From: Phallusia mammillata
Lineage: Eukaryota; Chordata; Ascidiacea; Phlebobranchia; Ascidiidae
DNA length: 64,000 bases
Reading direction: 5' to 3'
Assembly: GCA_003260075.1 (NCBI GenBank)
Contig: QLIY01000219.1
Location: forward strand, 85,603-149,602
Shown: positions 45,495 to 57,057 of the stretch, piece by piece
Position numbering within the stretch: position 1 is the first letter of the stretch
Layout of the letters: each line of letters starts with the position of its first letter
Translations under genes and position numbers: made by a program
Notes under the pieces: generated by a model
What the model was told of the DNA's origin: nothing
What the model saw: only the letters and a program-made list of their open reading frames with translations
The model's database searches: none

Positions 45495-48400
45495 ATGGGA
45501 AAACTGCTTCGAAAGCGGACATGGCTGTACACGTTCCTAATAATAGGCCTTTGGATGGTATTTTTACCATATTTTCTGACATACCATATAGTAAAGCATT
45601 CAACACTTCCGAAAGACTATGAAAATGAGTGTTTGACCCGTAACATAAAGGATTTAGTGCAAGTCAGTCACAAGCAAGGGTTTGTCGATGTGGCACCGTT
45701 GGAAGATATTGTAATAGAATGCCTTGGTGTGGCTACGAAGCGTGACAAAGTCAAAGGAACGCCTTCTGAAAATGTTAAAAAAATGGAAAAGATAGATGTA
45801 AAGAAGAAACAAGAAATGTGTCCCAGCATTTCGCCGCTTCTAAAAGGTCCAATTTCAATCCTGATAAACCGTAAGTTTAAAGTAAGCTTGCAAGATGTAA
45901 ATGACCAGACAGTAGGACATCTGCTATGTACTGTAAGAACTATACAGTTAAAGCTATAAGAATGTTTCCAAACGAGATTTTTTTATCTTTTGTCACAAAC
46001 TTTGACTTTTTGATTTTATAAAGACACTTTAACTTCGCCAAGCCACGACAGAGTTTGTATTGTTTTAATTTGTATTAGACATTGATGTATAAACTTGAAG
46101 AGTAGTTTTTGACAAGTGAAATGCACTTTAATAAATACCGGAGTGGGTCTAAAACAATCTCTCACACTTTCTCAAGGCGGCTGTGTGTTCAGAGAACCCG
46201 AATTTCACATGATCGTCACAATGGGCAAAGCCTTAACTAAATATTTGCTATACCATCGTGCGTTTCAACACCAAGAATTTTTCTCGCAATTTTTGTCGTT
46301 CGGTATTTGTGATGACTAACACCCAAAAATGAATTGATTGTTTCACAAGTTTCACAACCCAACACAAGTTCTGATATTGTTTCATTCCATCTGCCCCTCT
46401 GTCGCATTTGAAGATGATATTACCCACCTCGTTGTTTTAACAAGCTATTCGCACAAAAATATTGAAAAAACTTATGCATTCGTTTGTTAGCGACCTTATC
46501 AAGAGTATGATGCTATTATAACGTGCGTTTGCAACCTTGTCAAAACCAAATCAGCGGTTCTTAAGCTGGGGTCCGCTGTCCCTTCGGAGTCCGCCACGCT
46601 TTTTCGGAGGGACCGCGGAAGTTTGTATTTCTACAATATTATGTAATATAAGATTTAGCTTGGACCGCGAGTGCTTACAAAGGGATCGTTATGACAAAAA
46701 TTAAAAAGTTTGAGAACCCCTGAAATTTAAACCAATTTAGAACTTTTTTTACTACTTAGGTACAAAAAACCTTTATTTAACAGCTTGTCTATTTTGTGAC
46801 AGCCGATTTGGATTACATTGTGAGGGTGACCAATACAAGTAAACAACCGCTGCAGAACTGGCCACCAACGTTGGAAGAAGTAGCGGTCCATTACAAAGAC
46901 TTAGAACTCGGTGGTTCTTATGCTGGTCCACGTGACTGCGTATGTAGGACTTCTGTTGCCGTTATCGTTCCAATCCGAGATCGAGAAATGCATTTGAGGT
47001 ATAAGTCGAATTAAATTCTCGTTCTGCTGTAAAAAAATCACTTAATCGTTGAAGTGTACACCCAGACCCGTTTAACATGTTGAATCAATATTAACTTAAT
47101 TTTATTCAGGATATACGAATAAACGGTTTCTGTGCTTAGTTTGGGTTTTGTCTTGTACTAAATTGATATACCTTTAGGCTCCCGTCGATAATTCATTATG
47201 GATAGTTTAGTGAATTTAATTGAAATCCGCCTACTTTTGAATGTCTACATATATTTTAAATGACGCATGTTAACAACAGCTCAATTTTACTTCTAACCGG
47301 GTCAAAGTTTTAGTTTCGTTTTAGATTGATTCGTGTGCTATAATGGGTCAAATGTCATGTTACGTTAAGATAGAGTTGACAGTAGTAGGATTGAGTATAT
47401 AATATATATGGCAAGTAATTTTTCTTATCTGCTTCAGTCAGGGCGGCATATGGTGTAAAAAATACTTTGGTGACATACAGGTATTTTCTCCACTACATTC
47501 ATCAGCTTCTGCAAAGGCAACAGCTCTGTTACGTTGTAATCGTCGCTGAACAGGATGACAATGAGACCTTCAACAAAGGCCAGTGCAATTTTTTGAATTT
47601 GCCAGTCCCTATAAGTATTTATAGTGAAATGAGTAAACCCACAAAGTAAGACCGCAAGATTTGCTTGTGGAATAAAGCCTTGTCGTATAATTGCAGGTCA
47701 ACTTATGAACTCGGCTTTCGTTTACGCAAACCGGTTGATGAATTTTGATTGCTTTATTTTTCACGATGTCGACATTATTGCTCAAGACGATCGAATCCCT
47801 TATACTTGCAGCAGTAAGTTCAGTTACTTGCATTGCTGTTCGTATACCGTGTAAATTCATAGTTTTAAACCAATAACTTTAGTGCAGTAAACTTAGATAA
47901 TAATATATGTATTCATACTTGTAATTATAACTGCACAACTGCCTGATTTAGGCGGTGTGATTATTACTGTACGAGTCCCTAGAACTCAGGCGTTCTATGA
48001 ATTAAGTGACTCCTCGAAGCGGCCGAGCGGGTTGTTGCTGTCCGATGGTACAGGAGCAAGGGTAAAAAATATTTTGTCCTTTGAGGCCGAGTTTAGGCTT
48101 GATTCATTTTTATAGCATCGATTTTAAAAACCGCACAGACAACAGTAAACGTAAATCAACGACTGTTTATGGCTTCTTTCTTGTTTCGGCGAACAAGAAT
48201 GCTAAACTTGTGCTATACCAATCGGTAGAATCTATACCAAAGCCATCAGATATGCAGAAGCTGCTTATGCCGCCCTGCGTACCTTACCTACTAGATCTGA
48301 CCATACCTTAAATGTTTCATCCAAATTCTTCATAGAGCAGTAGTACTTTTTATATTATTTGTAGGTGAACATGTATATCATCTCGCCCCTTACATCGACA

Positions 48401-49748
48401 AATTTAATTACGAGTTAGATGAGCATTTGACTGTCGGCGGGGCTTTGGCTTTTACCAAGGAACAGTTCACGGCGGTCAATGGCTACTCCAATGAGTTTGT
48501 GGTAAGTGCTTTCAACCAACGTTCTAAAATCGCACCGGAATACAACAATTATAAAGTTGAGGGTTAATGTACCACACTCGATATTAGTCCCATTACCTCC
48601 AGTCAAACTTATATATCGTTCAAAAAAAGATTTGGCCCATAACTCACATTGACATTAGACATGCACATAAATTGTCATCAAATAAAAAGTACCTAATGTA
48701 TATAAAGTATACATTTTTCTTATTTGCGAACTATCTGTTTAAAACCACCTTTCTATGCGTTTTACTTATCACACGCCGTGTTTATAATTTCGTGGCGCAA
48801 TAAACTTCTTGTCGTTTACAAACTTAATTTTATTAACTTAATTATCTACCAGGGATGGGGTGGTGAGGACGATGACATGGCAGTTAGAATTGAAAACATG
48901 AAATTCAACATTTCGCGTTTGAACGCAACTTACGCCAGGTATGATTTATTGACCTAACCCTACCGGTATTATAAATCACGATTTAGGTCTTCAGAATGTT
49001 TTTGCAAAGCAATTTTTGATTTATGTCGTACGCCTACACTTGGCTCGAACCTGAAAGTATAAGCCAAAAACCCGATTTAAAAAAAATAAAATAATGTCCG
49101 TTTTGGACCAGCAGATTTGATTTACAGTGGAAAAGTACGTCTATGGTGGCCTATGAGTGCCACCTAAAAACATGACATTAAAATAAAAAAATAAACTTAA
49201 AATTAATTTGCAAACTTAAATAAAAATTGATTTGTGAATTCAAAATGATTCGAAAACAAAAAGTAAATTGAAATGTTATGTGGTCTGCAACCAGTTGGTA
49301 TCAACCCGGTTTCATTTAAACAAAAGCCCGAGTCTATAAACCATGCAGACAATATAAACTCAACGTTAAAATGCATCCCTGTTGGAATGTGTTAACCTGC
49401 AGTATTCACAGGTTTAAAATGATTAAACACAAACCTGACAAGGGAAACCCGATCAACCCCCATCGAATGGACCGTGGAGGTGTGTCACGTGATCGTATAA
49501 AAGAAGACGGCCTGAGCTCTTTGAACACATTGTCTGTTGACGTCATCAAGTACATGACGCACACACGGTTGAAGTTAAAGACCTTTAGGCCAAAATATGT
49601 CGAAGAAGTTCTTAACCGTCCTCAATCGATTTTCTTCGGAAACAACAAATTTGTTTTCAAGTCATTTGATCTCACGGGTCTTGGTGCCAGGATTGCAGAA
49701 AGACGTAAGATGGAAAAGGACGCCAAACGACGGAAGAAAATGTTTTAG
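45495..49748 (+). CDS. Beta-1,4-galactosyltransferase family enzyme (B4GALT type)
   Basis: Seven exons, 45495-45870, 46803-46998, 47481-47578, 47697-47813, 48365-48501, 48853-48938, 49412-49748, join in phase for 448 residues. The N-terminus has a short basic tail and a membrane anchor (TWLYTFLIIGLWMVFLPYF), the type II Golgi layout. The catalytic part shows CPSISPLLKGPISI, GGSYAGPRDCVCRTSVAVIV, FHDVDIIAQDD (DxD metal site), LTVGGALAFTKEQF, the hallmark GWGGEDDDMAVR, and NPHRMDRGG. The family transfers galactose (or GalNAc) from UDP-sugar to terminal GlcNAc. Canonical WGWGGEDDD lacks only its first Trp here (the preceding exon ends FV). The intron after exon 3 must use a GC donor (AAAG|GCCAGT) to keep frame. 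A basic C-terminal tail (AERRKMEKDAKRRKKMF) is longer than in vertebrate B4GALT1. Acceptor specificity is unknown. Confidence 0.85.
46552..46722. mobile_element. hAT-type MITE in B4GALT intron 1
   Basis: A 171-bp unit starts CAGCGGTTCTTAAGCTGGG and ends AAAGTTTGAGAACCCCTG, imperfect inverted ends of the CAGTGGTTCTCAAAC group. The flanks do not give a clear 8-bp duplication. Confidence 0.6.
47952..48047 (+). other. Candidate cassette exon or nested gene fragment in B4GALT intron 4
   Basis: A TTTAG acceptor and a GATG|GTACAG donor bound 96 bases that are symmetric (phase 1-1) and open, so they could be inserted without breaking frame: VIITVRVPRTQAFYEL then KRPSGLLLSDG. This would split the catalytic domain between YTC and HLAPYIDKF, which other family members do not do. 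Another coding-like frame follows to 48311 (includes TTVYGFFLVSANKNAKL). The source is not recognised. Confidence 0.35.
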
Positions 49749-50546
49749 CAGTTGAACATGCTCTTGTTAGTTTCGTTTTCCATTTTATTTTCTCTATCAT
49801 TTTACCTAAACATAAACTCTGTATTAAACCCAAAGACCGAAGGATAACTTATGATTGTCAGATACACGTTTTGAAGTGAATTACTTTACATCAACAGTAC
49901 CCGCTGTGCATAACGCTTACGATATCTAAGCTATAAAGCATTTTTGAAAGTCTCTTAAATAGATTCGTTATTTCAATACACTCTCAAAACTTTCGGTTTA
50001 TCGCGTATATGAATTTGAATATATACCAACGACAACGTTAAATATACTAATAGTTCTTTTCGTCCCTGTTTACAAAACTTTTCGAAATTGCGAGGCGTGT
50101 GGGTGATTTCTGTTATTTCCACTTTTGAGTATTTCCGCGCTGGTAAATTGTAATTTAATTCAACTTTGTAATGATGTATGTTCACCCTATGTAAAATGAG
50201 CATGCAAATTTGTTGATTACAAAAATTCTTGCCAATTGCTTAAATTAGCCATATTTATGTTTTACTCTCATTTAATAGCTGGTAACTTTTTTCACATATT
50301 TTGACTTTTCCATTTGGGATTTTCGGGACAGGCCTTCATGTACGTGTAAACAATTTTAGTGCTATTTAGTGAAAACATGTGATGCCATTAGCCAGTTGCT
50401 GGACCTGACCTAATGTCGAACAGCCCTAAAACGCCTTGTTCAAGACCATTTGTCTATTATTGTCTACGTCTACGGTATTGTATTTGTTGTCTTGGTCTTT
50501 TCCTAAAACGTATGGACCTGCTGATCAAACTTTCGGGCCTAAACGG

Positions 50547-50914
50547 TAGGCCTACCATACGTCCTCTTTTTGGAGGACAGGTCCTCCTTTTTAACAAAAA
50601 CCAAGTTGTCCTCCGCGAACAAGAAAAAGTGCCCAAATGTCTCCCTTTTTAAGGAATTTCTGATTTATCAAATACGCCCCCCCCCCCAGCCAAATATAGA
50701 TCTTCAGCTTATTTTTTAAAGAATACAGGTTTTCTTTTTTAAAAATACAAGCTTACTTAATGTTGTGATGCGATAAATGTTAAACTTTATCCAAACACTT
50801 GTATATTGTTTAATTTGTGAAGCTTTTATTTTTGGGGGGGTCCTAAATTATTTTTTTATGTTCTTTTCAACAATGTGTCCTCCTTTTGGGGGATGGAAAT
50901 ATGGTAGGCCTATA
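50547..50914. mobile_element. Non-autonomous element with TAGGCCTACCATA ends
   Basis: The left end TAGGCCTACCATA is matched by an inverted right end TATGGTAGGCCTATA. The flanks are a perfect 8-bp duplication CTAAACGG (50539-50546 and 50915-50922). Inside, GTCCTCC/GGAGGAC motifs occur near both ends. No transposase frame; the superfamily is uncertain, with an 8-bp duplication favouring hAT. Confidence 0.7.
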
Positions 50915-51196
50915 CTAAACGGGCTTTCTAAAAATGATTCGGGTATGTACTTTCGGGTTCGGGCTCCAATTTAGGCCCATTTACGCTCGTACAACTCTGA
51001 AACGACTAGACCTCGCGGTAGGGATCAATTCAGACGAGCGTTTCCATTCACAAGATATGGTACTGAAGAAACCTTAGACCAGGGGGTTTGCAACAGGCGC
51101 TACGCTTTTCGGAGGGCCTTTGTTATAATGTAATTATTTTTCATCGTATCCCGCTGTTCTGGCGCCTTTTCGCTTGTTGCTCGCAATCTTCATTCA

Positions 51197-51247
51197 TTGC
51201 TCTGATGAAGCCCTACCGATCTGTCTGGTGGGCGAAACGTCAGCCAA
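51197..51247 (+). mobile_element. Hammerhead-ribozyme-like motif, best conserved copy
   Basis: CTGATGA (51202-51208), a stem II with GCCCTACC and GGTGGGC arms (seven pairs and one bulged T), then GAAACGTC (51234-51241). Stem I can form between TTGCT (51197-51201) and AGCCAA just after GTC, with one bulge. All core positions of the hammerhead (CUGAUGA, GAAA, GUC) are present with a minimal stem III, as in Penelope-like elements. No reverse transcriptase is adjacent. Confidence 0.6.
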
Positions 51248-52869
51248 AAATACAAGTTATGGACAAATACAACTAAGCTTATAGTATTTTTGCTTAACAT
51301 TACACCATCAGTTGAACGACATATTTGTTAAATATGCAACCTGGTGGACGAAAACGCCTGTTCAGCAGATATTGGACATGCCATTGATACACCAGTTATT
51401 GATGACAGGAAGCGATTGGATTGAAGCGATTATGCTAACCAGCATTTAGTTGATATTGTGAGTTTAGTAGACACAACAGGTGCTAACAGAGAGGTCTATA
51501 CAGTCTAAAAACGATCCTAGATACGCCACTGATTGTGATAGCGGATATTCAATTGTTGAACAATGAATGATTGCTCATTGTTGCATACAATGCGAATGAG
51601 ACACGAAGCAGCAGCGATGCTAACAACAATGTGTTCCGAAATGGGATATGTAACGTATGACGACTGTATATTTCAGATAGGCAGTTTGTCTTTTGTTCTT
51701 AGGTTTGAATTGAGCGATTGTTGGTGTTGAATGCATTAGTGACGTCTCAATAAATTTAGTTTCGCCACGTTGCATTTTTGTAAAACTCGACGCCTATTGC
51801 AATACATAGTCGTGCGTATTGAGCAACAGTTAGAAACAAAAAAGTTAATTTGATTTCAAAAACGCAGATAACGCTGTTGAAGTAAATATTCTTTGGGTAT
51901 AAAGTTGTACTAGTTCTGTGTTGTTTTACTATTGTATTGGTTTGTTCTAACTCATAAAACAGTGAACAAAACTGTATTAAAATACAACATTTTATTCGCT
52001 GCACAAACCTATTGTATTGTTAGCTCCGACAATTTAGTATGTAGCTAAATTTGCACCTGAAAGGATTACATAGGATTTTCTAATACTATATTTCCACGAA
52101 GTCGTTGCAAAACTGAATTAGGAAAACAGCGATAGATTTGCATCGTGAATATTCATTGAAATTCTAAAAAAGATAATAAAAGTGCAAAAGAAAACAAAAA
52201 GCCCTAGTATAAAGTTTGACTGGAATATGTTATAAATCTAATACTGTACGATACGAAGCAGGCTAACAAATACAGGATTTTGATTTTCTTTTTAAAAACC
52301 CGTTTGAACTCAAACCACTGGACTGTGAATGTCTTAGCAAGCCCAAAACTGTTTGAAAAGTTTCAGAAAATGATAAGATCTTGAGTCTTGTGTAATGTAA
52401 CCCACAAACCCTTGAGGCGCTGCTGCATTTTATTGTAACGCCATACTATCGCATAAGCCATATTATTTAGACATGACATTTTACTGTCTTGCATTCTTTG
52501 TACCTGTTTCAAAGTGTTTTCCTTCCGCGATTAGTTCATAATTTCATGCAAAAAATTAAAGTGAATTTTGATTATCTTCTTGCGGTGTTGGTTTAAATAA
52601 TTTATTCTTTAATTTAAAAAAGAAATAAACTTATAATTTGTTCATATGCTTGAAAACAAGTTTGGAAAACTTGGTTTGCAGATGCAGATGCAAAGCGAAA
52701 TCAATTTGTTTGTTTTTTTGAACGAACGTTAACTGATTTTAGCCTAACGTTTCCAACCTTGTCATTTGATATGAATGGTAAAAATCGTTACAATGATAAC
52801 AGAATAGACTGATTCCCAAAATCTATTTGCTAGGGTTTATATATGTTTGCAAATTTTTGTTTAGGACTT

Positions 52870-55800
52870 ATGTATCGTAAGAAGTGTTCTCCTTATGCAA
52901 TGCATCAAAACAGGCGAATACGTATTCTCCTGTGCTGTTCGCTTGTCACCGTGCTGGCTCTGCACAGATTTTCGAAGATATTTGATTCTATTTCGCCGAA
53001 TCATAAAACTGTGAAATCTACAAGGATTGTCGACGAACGATTGCACAGCAGCCCTCGAAAGGACGAATCCAAACTTGTATGCGCATGTTTTTATATTTAT
53101 ATTTATTTCGGCAAATGAAATTTAAGTCAACTGACAGTACACACACATTTGCAAATGTGATGTCGGTTTTTCGGGTTGACTTCCGGGTTGATTTTGAGTA
53201 AAATGTGCTTGAATTGGGCCTTTACCCTCGGCCTCATTTGATGCGCAATTTTACCAATTTTCGGTTTTGTTTTTGAAAAAAAAAACTGGTAACGTTTTAT
53301 CACCCGATTTATTTTCATTTTTGGGGCTCGCACCGGCTACAACTCAGGTGTGCAATCGGTCTACAAGAGACATTTTAACAAATTACGCTGATCTACACAT
53401 TGTGAAAAATCTAAGGTGCTGTGAGATTGGGTTCATCTTAAAGTTTGGTAAAGTTCCCAAGCAACCCTATATACAACCATTGTATTTCTAAAACTTGTAT
53501 ATTGCACGGTAAATACCGCATGCACTTTTGGTAAACCATTGGAGGAGTTTCCGACTATTATTTCTTTTGTTAGGTTACGCACATGTATGAATCAGAGAAG
53601 GAGTTTATGATACGTATGTCACTGCTAATGAAGCAGAGGAAAGATCTGCTACAGAAGACCTGCAAACAGCTTGGTAAGTGCTAAAAATGCTGAATCAATA
53701 AATTGATTTCCCCGCTTTGTGTAACTGTTTTACTTGAACAAAAAACCATAACTTTATCTGCATAAATCAGTGGTTCTCAAACTCTATCCTTATTTTTTCA
53801 AAACGGTCCCTTTGCCATGATTTCGAGGGCTCGCGGTCCTTGAATCTGAATGTGTATTTCAGAAAAACGAAAGTTGATTGCAGGATTTTAGCTAGTTGTG
53901 CAAAACTGCGCATAACAATGATCCAAAAACAGCATCTGACATCACAGACAAGACAAAAAAACATTACGATTGTGCGCGAACAATTGCATTTTTGTTAGTT
54001 GCTACGCAATAAAGGCTGTTGTTTATAGTAATGGAGACAATCGATTCTCAATTCTACTTTGATTTAACCTTTTGCCAAATAAGATTATAGAATTACTTTA
54101 ACCTTTTCGCGGTCCCCCAAAGTTGCCTCACGGACCCCTAAGGACCGCGGACCCCAGTTTGAGAACCGCTGGTATAAATGATTCCTTTTGTGACAAAAAT
54201 GACTATCAAACCTTGTCACAGAAAACAAGCGATATATGCATCAAAATAATTTCCCCTTATGCAAAGATAAGCTTACTGCTAGTGGTGTTGGTTTGGCGAA
54301 GATGTTTTCAGGTCATTTATGATTTTTTTTAACTGGATGCAAAGTAAACATATTGGCCGTATGTACGAATTTTGTAGACTTAATCCATATTGTATGGTGC
54401 TAATTTTCGTTCCGTGCAGGCTTACACAAGTCATCTTTTCAACAGCAACTGCTGATGGTTATCAAAGAATATAAACTACTGCACTGCAGAGTACCCAAAG
54501 CTGGCTCGACCAGTATGGATGTGGTACTTACACAGATTCTCGACAAAGTGAAAACGGTAAATTTTGTTAACCCTGACAACATTCATAGGCAACCATTTAA
54601 AAGGGTTTAATAGCATATGTAAAGACACACGGCCAAGAAAGCCTAAGAGTTCTTAAATTTCTCTTAAAAATGCCCTTGGATTAATCGGTGGACCAAATTA
54701 TCCTACCTACGTTTTAATGTTTGCACAAATAAACTTGTTTCTTTACTGATGCATTTTTTAGACTAACGATCCCCATGGAATCGAACGCAGAACCGAGCAG
54801 TATTTCCAGACAGCTAAAAATACCACTGGCTTCTTAAGGTCCATTATTGTGCGAGAGCCGTACGATCGATTAGTATCCGCTTACAAACGAAAGATTCGTG
54901 GCAGAAGTATGTAATTCATGTTGTATTTTTTGTGCAAAACGAATAGGTGTCCCTGACAATTAAGGACAAGATACTTCAAAATGAAATTTGTTTTAGTTGT
55001 ATAATAAGTCAACTGTGCATTCACAGTTATGTTTTTAATTATTTTTTTAACTTCAAATGCTTTTATTTATTTATTATTTGTTTACCCGTTAAACCTGCCT
55101 CTTGGGGTTTGCGAATCCAAAGTTGGAAACCTCTGTATAGAAAGTTGTTTTGTGGTTTACTGAAACATTATAGGCAACTACTCAGCACTGCTGCTGCTTA
55201 TTTAGATGCCAACGGTCGAATAAACACTTCGTGGGATAAACGGTCTCTGGTCCCCTACAACGTCACCTTTGACCAGTTTATTGAACACGTCACCTATCCG
55301 GGGCGCAGGCAAACGCAATTTGAGCGACATTGGAGCACATTTATACAACTCTGTCAGCCTTGTCATATTAATTATGACGTAATTGGTCGTTTGGAGACCA
55401 TAGAAGAAGACTCGAGGTTTGTATTTGTTGAACTGTGGATTTGGCGTTGAACTATATAGAAATGTTAGGTTCTTCCCCAAGAATTTACTGACTCAGTAAA
55501 GTAGAAGAACACGGTTATTAAAAAAATGGGTTTCACTACATTTAAAAAAAACGCCTTTGACACTTCACTTAATAATTTTGTACATGCTAATCCGGTTGGT
55601 CTGTCGTGGGCATAGTTTACTGTACAAAAAAATACTAAACCATCAATTAACTTATTGATAGTTATCGCTAAAACCATAGTCGTTTAAATTTTGGCCCAAT
55701 ATACATAACCAGAAAAAAGTATTTTCATTAGTGCTCGTGAGCTTTCTGAGTTAAAAAACGTTTTAATAAGTCAATAAAACATCCAAAAATGTCTTTTTCA

Positions 55801-55997
55801 GATACCTATTAAACCTTATTGGTGCGCCAAGAAACATAACGTTTCCGAACATGAACAGCTACGAAGACCCTGACTACAAGTTGACGTTTGCAAACGTAAC
55901 TAGACGAAACTTGGAATCGCTGCGTAAAATGTTTTTGAACGACTACAAATTGTTTAACTACAGTTTTCCAAGTGATCTGGGACAAAGCACAGAGTGA
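52870..55997 (+). CDS. Carbohydrate sulfotransferase (HNK-1ST/CHST family), copy 1
   Basis: Exons 52870-53076, 53574-53673, 54420-54556, 54762-54906, 55206-55416, 55802-55997 join in phase for 331 residues. The N-terminus has a short basic tail and anchor (RIRILLCCSLVTVLALH), the type II Golgi layout. The 5'-phosphosulfate loop CRVPKAGSTSMDVVL keeps its Lys and the 3'-phosphate site is SIIVREPYDRLVSAYKRKI. Later conserved blocks are YNVTFDQFIEHV, LCQPCHINYDVIGRLETIEED, LRKMFLNDYKLFNYSFP. This family sulfates chondroitin, dermatan, GalNAc or glucuronate termini; the acceptor here is unknown. Exon 5 is uncertain: the family-like KPLYRKLFCGLLKHYR just upstream (55126-55173) is open in the same frame but cannot be reached in phase from 54906. 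The ATG lies five bases after a TTTAG acceptor, suggesting a leader or upstream exon. Confidence 0.75.
53768..54171. mobile_element. hAT-type element with an empty site in the paralogous copy
   Basis: The 404-bp element starts CAGTGGTTCTCAAACTC and its right end reads CAGCGGTTCTCAAACTGG on the other strand. The flanks GCATAAAT (53760-53767) and GTATAAAT (54172-54179) match at seven of eight bases. The duplicate locus has a single GTATAAAT at 59739-59746 and no insert. Confidence 0.9.
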
Positions 55998-56289
55998 ATA
56001 TTATTATGTTTTTTTCTCGGCAAGTCCCATCATGCGCGATTACAGCCGAACAAATGTGTATTCGTTAAGGAATTTGAAAAGCCCGGTATAACACTTTGCC
56101 TGCTTGCTTTTATCCTGCTTCATTCAAATCTTTCATTGCACTACTACTGTCTATATGATTTATCTTCAATTTTTTAACACAAACATTTTCTTCATTTACA
56201 GCGTTGGATTTTTGCGCATGTAGGCCTATCATGTCATGTTTTAATTCATGTATTTGGAGTTTTTAACTTAACTGTGTTGCGTGTTCAAC

Positions 56290-56295
56290 AATAAA
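56290..56295 (+). other. Polyadenylation signal of sulfotransferase copy 1
   Basis: AATAAA about 290 bp after the stop, with a second AATAAA about 20 bp later. The same arrangement is at 61861 in copy 2. Confidence 0.55.
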
Positions 56296-56480
56296 TCCAT
56301 TGGGTCAACAGCAATAAAACTTGGTTTGTTGTGATTTACAACGCACAGACAAAAAAATATCTGATGTTTACAATTTCTATATTTTCAAACCCAGCGCTCA
56401 TACGAAAAGTTGATCATCTAATTTGGGACTTCCCAAAATTTTGCCGTTGTTATTGTTTAATGTGGCTAATAATACAATAC

Positions 56481-56913
56481 CATATGACCAGACTTGGACA
56501 ACTAGATAATTCTAGTTGTCTAATTGGGCAAATTAGAGCAAAATGGCGGTAATTATAGTTCTAATCTAATTTAGAATTATCGAGTAAGCTCTAATTCTAA
56601 TTCTAATCTAATTCACAGTTTTCTCAAAATCGCTAGTTTGTCCAACGGCACTTCTAGGCACGTGATCTGAGCATGCATTTTGTAACCAAAGCGCACAAAA
56701 GCATGCAATTAACAAGACCAAACTAAATCACTGAAACACGTTTTTTAGAGAAATTTGGCACTCAGCTCCGTCCGAACACGTTTTAGATGCACCGAATCGT
56801 ATTTTATTAAACTTGCAAATCTACACGTTTAAATTTGAAACAAACTAGAGTTGGTTGGCTTAAATCTAATTCTAGTTTAGTTTCTGGCAGAAACTACAAG
56901 TTGACGTTTGCAT
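56481..56913. other. Junction segment between duplication units
   Basis: AT-rich sequence with repeated CTAATT/AATTAG motifs (TCTAATTCTAATTCTAATC near 56590) that is absent from both units. Just before unit 2 it holds a 20-base fragment of the last sulfotransferase exon (see findings). Confidence 0.5.
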
Positions 56914-57057
56914 ACGGTATGACGACTGTATATTTCATATAGGTAGTTTGTCTTTTGGTCTTGGGTTTGAATTGAGCGATTGTTGGTGTTGAACGCATTA
57001 GTGACGTCTCAATAAATTTAGTTTCGCCACCTTGCATTTTTGTAAAACTCGACGCCT

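Larger units (their letters stand above)
49749..51640. other. Intergenic region with mobile elements
   Basis: No gene recognised. It contains a 368-bp element with TAGGCCTACCATA ends and a hammerhead-like motif (separate entries). The rest is AT-rich with no clear signal. Confidence 0.5.
51641..56480. repeat. Tandem duplication unit 1
   Basis: From TAACGTATGACGACTG at 51650 to the GCCGTTGTTATTG region near 56450, the sequence parallels 56914-62055, covering upstream flank, all sulfotransferase exons and introns, and the polyadenylation region. Identity is patchy: some blocks are near-identical, others carry many differences. Unit 1 alone has the MITE at 53768. Confidence 0.9.

Noticed and set aside
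54947-55128. Long hydrophobic extension of the exon 5 open frame
   Set aside because: It is AT-rich intron that happens to be open; the upstream part differs between the two copies, unlike the conserved peptide after it.
55202-55480. Minus-strand 92-codon frame seen in both sulfotransferase copies
   Set aside because: It is the antisense shadow of exon 5; its conservation follows from the near-identity of the block.
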